Shown here: piece by piece, positions 27,449 through 35,371 of the stretch | How positions within the stretch are numbered: the first letter of the stretch is position 1 | Layout: each line of letters begins with the position of its first letter | Assembly (NCBI RefSeq): GCF_900129095.1 | Contig: NZ_FQVA01000001.1 | Location: 186,001-250,000, forward strand | DNA from: Microbulbifer donghaiensis | GTDB lineage: Bacteria > Pseudomonadota > Gammaproteobacteria > Pseudomonadales > Cellvibrionaceae | DNA: 64,000 nt | Direction: 5' to 3' | Notes under the pieces: model-generated | What the model saw: the letters and a program-made list of their open reading frames with translations, nothing else | The model's database searches: none | What the model was told of the DNA's origin: nothing | Made by a program: the position numbers and the translations under genes

Positions 27449-28028
27449 ATGTTGCCGATTTCTCCGGCCTGGCCAGAATTCCCGGTCATATGTCGATACC
27501 GGCATGGGCTTTCCGCCACCGCGGTACATCGTTCTCGATAACGGGCCAGGTTATCTCTTGTCTGCGAATGGGCGCTATTGATGGCGCGCGACTGTGAATA
27601 TTTTTGATTTCCTGGTCGAGCTTTCCGCTTGTCAAAGAACAGGCTGAAACGACGGTTTTCGCTCTCGCCTTGTTGCTTCTCTTTTTTATCTTCTTCTGAT
27701 TTTGCGGCCGGGTACGCAGGCCTTTTTCTGCGGCCTTGAAATGGGCTGCGGCATGTTGCCGGCCGCGAGGAGGCTCGCGGGTGGTTGCCGCGCCCGCAAT
27801 GGTTCACGGCCGGGTTGGGTGCCACCGTTTATTGGCAATTTAATTCTCAAATATCGCAAGTATATGTCGGATAGAAAGGTGTTTGCCGGAGTTCATATTG
27901 CACTGAACCTACTGTGTATTTAGATTGCAGTCAGGCAGAGGGCTAGATAATAGCAATCGCCAATTTGTGAAAATTGAGATTAGATCCGCGTGTGGCGCAA
28001 AGCCGCTGCTATTGAATGAGGTTGAGTC
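27449..28028. other. intergenic region between MATE and second ureohydrolase
   Basis: A 580-bp gap, the longest here. Short open frames lack ribosome sites and protein-like composition. It contains a 7-bp hairpin CCGCGAG/CTCGCGG with loop GAGG (27763-27780), a 6-bp hairpin GATAAC/GTTATC (27537-27555) and AT-rich stretches nearer the ureohydrolase (27830-28000) that may hold its promoter. Confidence 0.5.
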
Positions 28029-28994
28029 GTGGCTAAAAATCCCAAGTACGATCCTACAGATCCGGCAATCGTTCCCCGCTTCTCCGACATCGCTACCCTG
28101 TTGCGCACCAAACGTCTGGAAGCGACCGAGGAAGTCGATATCGGCCTCTGTGGTGTGCCTTTTGATCTGGCGGTGAATTATCGCGCTGGCCAGCGTTCCG
28201 GCCCGGCTGCAGTGCGTGAGGCCTCCCGCCTGATTCGTCGCTGCCACCCGACTTCCGGTATTGCGCCGTTCGACATCGCCAATATCTGTGATATCGGCGA
28301 TTGCCTGATTAATCCGATGAACAAAGAAAAATCCATCGACCAGATCGAAGCCTACTTCGACGGCCTGATGGAAAAAGGTATCACGCCGATCGCCATTGGC
28401 GGTGATCACACCATTCCGCTGCCGATCCTGCGCGCACTGAAGAAGAAATACGGCAAGATGGGCATTCTGCATGTGGACGCCCACGCCGACGTGCTGGATA
28501 CCATCTGTGGTGACAAGATCAACCACGCCACCTTTATGCGTCGCGCCATGGAAGAGGGGATTCTTGACCCCGAGCGCGTCATTCAGATCGGCATGCGCGG
28601 CTCCCGCTTTGAGCCTGAAGACTTCACTTACAGCCTCGAGTCCGGCTACACCGTTATCACCATGGACGATTACGAAGAGATGGGCCGCAAGGCGGCGATC
28701 GAGAAAATCGTAACGACCCTGGGCGACGGCCCCATCTATATATCCATCGATATCGACGGCCTGGATCCGGCCTATATGCCCGGTACCGGCGTGCCCGAGC
28801 TGGGCGGCATTATCCCGCGGGATATGCAGGTGATCCTGCGTGCGCTGCAAGGTAAGGAAATTGTCGGCGCCGATATCTGCGAGTACGCGCCGGCGCTGGA
28901 TCCGACGGGCATTACCGGTGTCGGTATCGCCAACCTGGCCTTTGAAATCCTCTGCATCACCGCAGACTCCCTGCAGAAGTACGGCAGGCTGTAA
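28029..28994 (+). CDS. agmatinase-family ureohydrolase (second copy)
   Basis: A 321-residue binuclear manganese ureohydrolase. Metal ligands His127, Asp150, His152, Asp154, Asp241 and Asp243 are all present. GTG start after GAGG. The overall layout parallels the copy at 22248, but the substrate-loop regions differ (CGDKINHATFMRR here versus GDEKICNATPFRR). By analogy with the GbuA/GpuA pair in Pseudomonas, the two may act on guanidinobutyrate and guanidinopropionate or another chain length (inference). It is followed on the same strand by the M20 hydrolase, SSADH-like enzyme and an aminotransferase. Confidence 0.87.
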   Translation: MAKNPKYDPTDPAIVPRFSDIATLLRTKRLEATEEVDIGLCGVPFDLAVNYRAGQRSGPAAVREASRLIRRCHPTSGIAPFDIANICDIGDCLINPMNKEKSIDQIEAYFDGLMEKGITPIAIGGDHTIPLPILRALKKKYGKMGILHVDAHADVLDTICGDKINHATFMRRAMEEGILDPERVIQIGMRGSRFEPEDFTYSLESGYTVITMDDYEEMGRKAAIEKIVTTLGDGPIYISIDIDGLDPAYMPGTGVPELGGIIPRDMQVILRALQGKEIVGADICEYAPALDPTGITGVGIANLAFEILCITADSLQKYGRL

Positions 28995-29090
28995 TCCATT
29001 AAACCGACGGTCGGACAGCACCCGGCCGCTGCTTGTCGCTGGGTCACTGCCGTGAGCCGGCGGGCCACAATGTCCTATCGGGAAAAGTAA

Positions 29091-30326
29091 ATGCTGTTAC
29101 AAGTCAACCAAGAACGCCTTTGGCAAAGTATTGAAGATATCAACCAGTTCGGCGCGACTGCGGAAGGTGGTGTCTGTCGGCTGGAGTTTTCGCGGGAAAA
29201 CAAACAGGCCCGCGACCTGTTTGTACGTTGGTGTGAGGAGGCCGGCTGTACCGTGCGCGTGGACAAGTTCGGCAATATCTTTGCCCGCCGCCCCGGCAGG
29301 AACCCGGACGGTGCCGCCGTGGTTACCGGCTCGCACCTGGATACGCAGACCTCCGGTGGTCGCTTCGACGGTATCTACGGCGTACTGGCCGGCCTGGAAG
29401 TGGTGCGCACGTTAAACGACAACAATATCGAGACGGAAAACCCGATCGAAGTCGCCGTGTGGACCAACGAAGAGGGCGAGTTGTTCCTGCCGATGATCGG
29501 CTCGGCGGTGTGGCTGGGCATGAACGATCTGGAGGAAACCCTGGACCTGCAGGAGTCCGATGGCCTGACCATTCGCCAGGGGTTGCAGAATATGGGCTAC
29601 CTGGGGGACATGGAAGTAAATTCCTATCCGGTGAAATGCTACTTCGAGGCCCATATCGAGCAGGGACCGGTACTGGAAGAAAACGGTGAAGTTCTGGGTG
29701 TGGTGAACTGCGCCCAGAAACAGTACTGGTACAACCTGAAAGTGGTCGGCCAGGAAGCCCACGCCGGCCCGACGCCCATGGCGAGTCGCAAAGACGCCAT
29801 GGTGGCCGTCAGCCGCATGGTGCTGGAATTCGATCGTATCGGTCGCGCCTACGACAACGCCCGCTCCACCTGCGGCCACTTCGAGGTGTATCCCAACTCC
29901 CGCAACACGGTGCCCGGAGAAGTGCGTTTCACCGGTGACCTGCGCAATCCCGATCCCGCAGTACTGGAAAAAATGGATATCGAAATGCGCGAATCGCTGG
30001 CGAAGATTGCCGACCAAATGCGCGTCGAACTGAATATTGAGCTACACACGACCATCGACTACGTACCTTTCAATGAAACCCTGGTGAACTGGGTGCGCGA
30101 AGCCACCATCGAAACCGGTTTGCCCTGGCGTGAGATGTACACCGGTGCCGGCCACGACTGCGTCAACATCGCCCAGCGCTACCCGGCGACGATGATCTTT
30201 GTGCCCTGTAAAGACGGCATCAGCCACAACCCGGCCGAAGATGCCAAGCCGGTAGACCTGGCTGCCGGTGCGACCGTACTGGCGAATGCCATGGTGAAAG
30301 CGGCCAATTATGGAGGTGAACTCTAA
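29091..30326 (+). CDS. M20-family Zn-dependent amidohydrolase (carbamoylase/allantoate amidohydrolase type)
   Basis: A 411-residue metal-dependent hydrolase of the hydantoinase/carbamoylase group, which cleaves N-carbamoyl amino acids or related ureido compounds. Metal ligands His82 and Asp84-type residues in GSHLDTQTSGGRFDG (Asp93), Glu127-Glu128 in WTNEEG, His188 in EAHIEQGP; dimer-domain GQEAHAGPTPM; and a C-terminal DGISHNP. The usual NEEGARF is NEEGELF here. It lies between a ureohydrolase and a semialdehyde dehydrogenase. Beta-ureidopropionate to beta-alanine is one option. The stop overlaps the next ATG (TAATG). Confidence 0.88.
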   Translation: MLLQVNQERLWQSIEDINQFGATAEGGVCRLEFSRENKQARDLFVRWCEEAGCTVRVDKFGNIFARRPGRNPDGAAVVTGSHLDTQTSGGRFDGIYGVLAGLEVVRTLNDNNIETENPIEVAVWTNEEGELFLPMIGSAVWLGMNDLEETLDLQESDGLTIRQGLQNMGYLGDMEVNSYPVKCYFEAHIEQGPVLEENGEVLGVVNCAQKQYWYNLKVVGQEAHAGPTPMASRKDAMVAVSRMVLEFDRIGRAYDNARSTCGHFEVYPNSRNTVPGEVRFTGDLRNPDPAVLEKMDIEMRESLAKIADQMRVELNIELHTTIDYVPFNETLVNWVREATIETGLPWREMYTGAGHDCVNIAQRYPATMIFVPCKDGISHNPAEDAKPVDLAAGATVLANAMVKAANYGGEL

Positions 30327-31783
30327 TGACGTTGAATTTGAACGATCCCACATTGCTGAAAACCCAGTGCTTCGTTGGCGGTGAATGGGTAAGCGGCAGT
30401 GGTCAGTTGGAGGTATTCAATCCCGCGACCGGCAAACTGCTGGCTACGGTTGAAACGGTGGGTTCGGCAGAAACCGAGCAGGCGATTGAGGCGGCCGACA
30501 GGGCCATGAAAGCGTGGCAGAAAACTTCCGCCAAAGAGCGTGCGGTGTTGCTGCGCAACTGGTACGACCTCATTATGGAAAACCAGGAAGACCTGGCTAC
30601 CATCCTGACTGCCGAGCAGGGCAAGTCCCTGGCCGAGTCCCGCGGCGAAGTCGCTTACTCCGCGTCCTATGCCGAGTGGTTCGCGGAAGAGGCTCGGCGC
30701 AATTACGGCGATACCCTCGCCATGCCGCAGACGGACCGGCGCGGCCTGATCGTGCGTCAGCCCGTGGGCGTTGTGGCGGCCATGATTCCGTGGAACTTCC
30801 CCAGCCTGATTACCCGCAAGATCTGTCCGGCCCTGGCCGCCGGCTGTGGTGTGGTGCTGAAACCGTCGGAGGAAACGCCGCTATCTGCCCTGGCGATGAT
30901 TGAACTGGGCCGCCGCGCGGGTATTCCGGCCGGTCTGGTGAGTGTGGTCGTCGCCGACAATCCGGCAGATATCGGCGATGTGCTGACGGCCAGCGAAACC
31001 GTGAAGAAACTGACCTTCACCGGCTCCACCGCCGTGGGCAAGATGCTGGCCGCCCAGTGTGCCGGTACGGTCAAGAAGCTGACCCTGGAGCTGGGGGGCA
31101 ATGCACCCTTTATCGTGTTTGACGACGCCGACCTGGAAGCGGCGGCGCAAAACGCGGCGCTGTCCAAGTTCCGCAACGCCGGTCAGGTATGTGTATGTGC
31201 CCAGCGTATCTTCGTGCAGGAAGGCATCTACGATAAGTTCGTTGCCCGCCTGAAGGAAATCGTCCAGGACTACAGGGTGGGCAACTGCATTGACGAGTCC
31301 AATACCCACGGCCCGCAAATTCACGAGCGATCTGTGCTGAGCATCGAAGAGAAAGTCCAGGATGCGATTGCCAAAGGGGCCAAGGTGGTGCTCGGGGGCA
31401 AGCGCGGCGAGCAGGGTCCCAACTTCTACCAGCCGACGATCCTGACCAATGTGGACGATTCCATGCGCGTGTTCAAAGAGGAAATCTTTGGGCCGGTGGC
31501 TGCGATCTACAAGTTCAAGACCGAAGAGGAAGCGATCCAGCGCGGTAACGATACCGAATACGGTCTGGCGGCTTACTTCTACACCCGTGACCTGGCGCGT
31601 GCCTGGCGCGTATCCGAGGCGCTCGACTTCGGCATGGTGGGCGTCAACGAAACCGTGATCACCGCAGATATCATCCCCTTCGGCGGCATGAAGCAGAGCG
31701 GGATAGGGCGCGAAGGTTCCAGGTATGGCCTGGAAGAATTCACCGAAATGAAATTTATCTGTATGGGCGGTTTGGATCAGTAA
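30326..31783 (+). CDS. gabD: NAD(P)-dependent succinate-semialdehyde dehydrogenase-like enzyme
   Basis: A 485-residue aldehyde dehydrogenase closely matching GabD. It has Asn156 (IPWNFP), Lys179, Glu255 (LELGGNA) and catalytic Cys289 followed by Cys291 (FRNAGQVCVCAQR), the redox cysteine pair of succinate-semialdehyde dehydrogenases. Length is normal and GGAGGTGA lies just upstream; it is translationally coupled to the M20 gene. It would oxidise the semialdehyde made by a transaminase (succinate semialdehyde from GABA) for entry to the TCA cycle. Glutarate semialdehyde is another possible substrate. Confidence 0.88.
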   Translation: MTLNLNDPTLLKTQCFVGGEWVSGSGQLEVFNPATGKLLATVETVGSAETEQAIEAADRAMKAWQKTSAKERAVLLRNWYDLIMENQEDLATILTAEQGKSLAESRGEVAYSASYAEWFAEEARRNYGDTLAMPQTDRRGLIVRQPVGVVAAMIPWNFPSLITRKICPALAAGCGVVLKPSEETPLSALAMIELGRRAGIPAGLVSVVVADNPADIGDVLTASETVKKLTFTGSTAVGKMLAAQCAGTVKKLTLELGGNAPFIVFDDADLEAAAQNAALSKFRNAGQVCVCAQRIFVQEGIYDKFVARLKEIVQDYRVGNCIDESNTHGPQIHERSVLSIEEKVQDAIAKGAKVVLGGKRGEQGPNFYQPTILTNVDDSMRVFKEEIFGPVAAIYKFKTEEEAIQRGNDTEYGLAAYFYTRDLARAWRVSEALDFGMVGVNETVITADIIPFGGMKQSGIGREGSRYGLEEFTEMKFICMGGLDQ

Positions 31784-31846
31784 TCCTGCCCAGTTTGAAC
31801 ATCGCCTGCGATCTGCGGATGGCAGGCAAACTCCGAGAAATAGATT

Positions 31847-33228
31847 ATGACCTCACATCTGATTTATCCCTCCACCAATCTCAATGCCATCGAGCAGCTG
31901 GAAATCGTTGGTGGCGAAGGTATCTACGTAGTTGACAGCAATGGCAAGCAGTACATCGAAGGGCTGTCCGGTCTGTGGTGCACCGGTCTCGGCTACGGCA
32001 ACGAGGAACTGGTGGAAACTGCGGCGCGCGCGATGAAGCAGGCCTCCTTCAGCCATCTTTTGCCGGCAAGTTCCACCGCCCGGCGGTTGAGTTGGCGGAA
32101 AAACTGCACGAACTGATGCCGGTGAACAATGCCAGTGTCTTCTTCGGCAACTCCGGCTCCGATGGTAACGACACCCTGGTCAAGCTGATCAACTACTATG
32201 CCGATGCCACCGGTCAGCCCCAGCGCCGCAAGATCATCGCGCGCGAGCGCTCCTACCACGGTATCACCGTTGCCGCAGCCTCGCTGACCGGCTTGCCCGC
32301 CAACCAGAAGCACTTCGGTCTGCCCGTCGACGCACTGGGAATCCTGCGCACCCACGCACCGCACTATTACCGCGGGCAGCAGGGCAGCGAAACCGAAGAC
32401 CAGTTTGTCGATCGTATCCTGGCCGATTTGGAAGCACAGATCCTGTCTGAGGGGCCCGAAACGATTGCGGCCTTTATCGCCGAACCTATCACCGGCGCTT
32501 CCGGCGTGATCGTAGCCCCGGAAAGTTACTACCCAAAACTGACTGCGCTGCTGAAACAATATGACATCTGGTTCTGGTCTGACGAAGTCATCACCGGTTT
32601 TGGTCGTACCGGCAACGTGTTCGGCTGCACTACGATGGGCGCGCCGGAGCCCGACCTGATGACCACCGCCAAGCAGCTCACTTCCGCCTACTTCCCGCTG
32701 TCTGCCGTCGCTGTGCGGGGTGATATCCACGCAGCGATGCTGGAGCAATGTGGCCAGGTGGGTATCTTCGGGCACGGTTACACCTACTCCGGTCACTCCA
32801 CCGCCTGTGCCGTTGGTTTGAAAACGCTGGAAATTTACGAGCGCGACGGAATCTATCAAAATGCCGCCGATCGCGGTGTGAAACTGCAGGCGGAACTGGC
32901 CAAGTTTGCCGATCACCCCCTGGTGGGTGAAGTGCGCGGCAAGGGCCTGATCGCCGCCGTCGAGGTGGTGGCGAACAAGGAAACCCGAGCCGAGTTTGCA
33001 GGCGGTGCGGGTGCCAACCGGGTGCTCAAGCACGCGCAAGACAATGGCTTGCTGTTGCGCAATACCGGTGGCTCTGCGCTGGCTTTCTGTCCGCCGATGA
33101 TTGTTACCGACGAACAGATCGATGACATCGTCGGTAAATTCGGCGATGCCCTGGATAAGTCTTTCGCTGAACTGACGGCCGAGGGCCTGATCGACAGGGA
33201 TCGCGCGCAGGAAGCATTACCCGCATAG
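31847..33228 (+). pseudogene. class III aminotransferase with single-base frameshift (copy 2)
   Basis: Two overlapping frames together encode a full-length class III aminotransferase of about 460 residues. The first (31847-32116) gives the N-terminus up to AMKQASFSHL; the second resumes with FAGKFHRPAVELAEKLHEL and continues to the end, with the PLP Lys codon at 32671-32673 (TTAKQLTSAY). The break is at 32058-32061, a T4 run where the family frame needs T5. This is either a true inactivating deletion or a sequencing error in a homopolymer. Everything else is intact. If repaired it resembles beta-alanine/putrescine-pyruvate aminotransferases and follows the SSADH gene. Confidence 0.85.
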
Positions 33229-33593
33229 ATCGTCGTGATGCAGCCCCGCGGCTGCTTTGTGTGCGGCGAGGAGCCTGCGGATAACAGCTAGGTCCTCGTT
33301 GTCGAGTACACCGAAGAGGCCGGCATTCACGCCCTGACAATTCGGTGTGAATGCCATTTCCCACGCAGAATTTTCCATCTCCGCCCCGGCCATTCTGTAA
33401 CTATCGCCGTTGCAGGCAATCGATAACCTTTGTGAGGTGTAGGGCGGTCAGGCGCGAGCCACAGCGCTGTTCGGCATGTCCCGATCAGCGAATAGTCAGG
33501 CCGAGATCAATGAGCCGCGCTCAGGTGTCCGCGGCGCATTGGGCGGTCAGTGATAGGCCCGCCCGGCGACACTTGTCGATCCACACGATGAAT
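33229..33593. other. convergent intergenic region with competing hairpins
   Basis: A 365-bp gap between convergent genes. A hairpin GCAGCC/GGCTGC (33240-33255) with a weak T-run follows the aminotransferase. At 33308-33355 two stems share bases and exclude each other (ACACCGAA/TTCGGTGT and GGCATTCAC/GTGAATGCC). No gene is seen. Confidence 0.55.
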
Positions 33594-35015
33594 CTATTTT
33601 TCGGTAGCGACAGCCATTTTCTGGTGCGAACGGGCACGTTTTATGCGTTTCTCCGCCTCGCTGATCAGAATCACCACCTCGCCGATGGCCAGGGCGACTA
33701 CTACGCCGATGATGACCGACCACTGTGGACCCTCACCGGGAACGTAGGAAAACAGGAATGCGGTCAAGCTGAGGATGGCAATGGTGATAACGGTCAGCAC
33801 GTAGGCCACTGGCTGGCCACCGGGAATCTTGAAGGGACGCTTCAGGTGTTTTTCAACACGGCGCATTTTCAGGAATGCAAGGGCCAGACCGATATACGGC
33901 AGCATAAAGATTACTGCGCTGAATGACATCAGTGACCAGAACAGATCTGCGCTGCTTTGCGCCACTTGACCATAGAGCAGCAGGGCGGTGGAACACACAA
34001 TTCCCATCGCCACCGCGGCGCCTACCGGGCCGCCATGCTTGGGATGGGTCCAGCCAAACAGGCTGGGTAGCTCGCCCTCTTTGCCGGCTTGGCCCGCAGT
34101 GCGGTTACAGCCCATTGTCCAGGTGGCGCCGTTAGAGAAAAAGGTGAAGATCGCTGCGAGGCCCAGGGCCATAACAATCGTTTCGCCACCGGGAATATCG
34201 GCCAGGAACAGGGTGAGGGTATCGATCAGGCCCTCAACGATGTCCACCTCGCCGGCCGGAATGACAACGAGGATGCCGGCGGTGGCAAGAATATACATAA
34301 GCAATACGCAGAAGGCGGACAGGAACACCGCGCGGGGTATATTGCGCTGGGGATTGCGAATTTCGCCACCGGCGCCGGATACCAATTCGAAACCGAGCAT
34401 GCCGTACATCACTACCGGCAGATATTTGAGCCCCTCGTCCCAGGAAGGCGTCATCTGCTCCAGCGTGAACTCATTGGCGAGTTCGTGATTCATCCCATAT
34501 TGCAGACCGCCAAAAATCAATATGGTGAACAGCACCATCTTCAGGATGGCCCCGACATTCGGTACCCACTTGCCGATTTTAAGGCCAATGACATCCAGTA
34601 AAACCGTCAGCCAGCAAAGCGTGAGGCCGATGGTGATCTGCTGGCCGATACTCAGTTCAATATTAAACAGGCGCGCGACAAAGCCGTTGAGCATGACATA
34701 CAGGGACGGCAGCCAGATGGCGGTATTCACCCAGTAAGCCCAGACAGCTCTCGCTGCCCAGCGGTTGCCAAACACTCGACGTATCCATACATAGATCCCA
34801 CCTTCTTCCGGCAGGGCGGTGCCCACCTCGGCGGTGATCAGGGCGATAGGGATCAGGAAGGTAATTCCGAAAAACACCCAGAAGAAAATGGCGGATGGCC
34901 CCATGGAGGCCGCCGATCCCAGCGTCTCCAGTAGCACGATGGCAGACACCGTGAACAGGACAAGATCCCGCATGCCGAGCGTCTTGGGTAGACTGTCTTT
35001 TTTATTATGTGTCAT
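33594..35015 (-). CDS. APC-superfamily amino acid/amine permease
   Basis: A 473-residue inner-membrane transporter with 12 predicted TM helices. The APC signature is in TM1 (LVLFTVSAIVLLETLGSAAS) and in EEGGIYVWIRRVFG. The layout resembles glutamate/GABA or putrescine importers of this superfamily. It lies between catabolic aminotransferase genes on the minus strand, so uptake of the pathway's substrate is likely (inference). GGGGA upstream serves as ribosome site. A 6-bp hairpin ACCGAT/ATCGGT at 35070-35086 sits 55 bp upstream of the start. Confidence 0.88.
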   Translation of the reverse strand: MTHNKKDSLPKTLGMRDLVLFTVSAIVLLETLGSAASMGPSAIFFWVFFGITFLIPIALITAEVGTALPEEGGIYVWIRRVFGNRWAARAVWAYWVNTAIWLPSLYVMLNGFVARLFNIELSIGQQITIGLTLCWLTVLLDVIGLKIGKWVPNVGAILKMVLFTILIFGGLQYGMNHELANEFTLEQMTPSWDEGLKYLPVVMYGMLGFELVSGAGGEIRNPQRNIPRAVFLSAFCVLLMYILATAGILVVIPAGEVDIVEGLIDTLTLFLADIPGGETIVMALGLAAIFTFFSNGATWTMGCNRTAGQAGKEGELPSLFGWTHPKHGGPVGAAVAMGIVCSTALLLYGQVAQSSADLFWSLMSFSAVIFMLPYIGLALAFLKMRRVEKHLKRPFKIPGGQPVAYVLTVITIAILSLTAFLFSYVPGEGPQWSVIIGVVVALAIGEVVILISEAEKRIKRARSHQKMAVATEK

Positions 35016-35371
35016 TTTTTTAAATCCCCGAATAAGGGCCTGTGTAAATTGTGCTGAACGTGGGCAAGTACCGATGTTTTATCGGTGCAGGCAAACCAAC
35101 AGCACAAGCGGACGATGCATAATTATTGTCTTTCCGTTTCGATATTTTCTGGCATTGGGCTAGACCCTCGTGGACTTGGCTGTGTCATTCCCGGTCGCAC
35201 AGAAAATTCTTTCCGTCAAACCGCTAGTCTGGGTTAGCGGCGAGTCGCCAACTAGTAGCTTCCTATTCCGAAATCCGGTCATAGCCGGAAGAATCGACAC
35301 TGCGTGCCGATTTCAACCTCGCTATCGCCGGAAAAGCGCAGCGATTCGGCTTTCTTGAGTCCAGCAGTTCC
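35016..35371. other. intergenic region upstream of APC permease
   Basis: A 356-bp gap with no gene. It carries the permease promoter region and a small hairpin ACCGAT-N5-ATCGGT (35070-35086). The half nearer the kinase-aminotransferase stop shows nothing clear. Confidence 0.5.

Noticed and set aside
27391-27825. 144-codon minus-strand frame after the MATE gene
   Set aside because: Composition is low-complexity and it overlaps the end of the MATE gene; no ribosome site.
25565-28028. Guanidine riboswitch in leaders of MATE or ureohydrolase genes
   Set aside because: No ykkC-type conserved core or ACGR-loop hairpin pair could be seen by eye.
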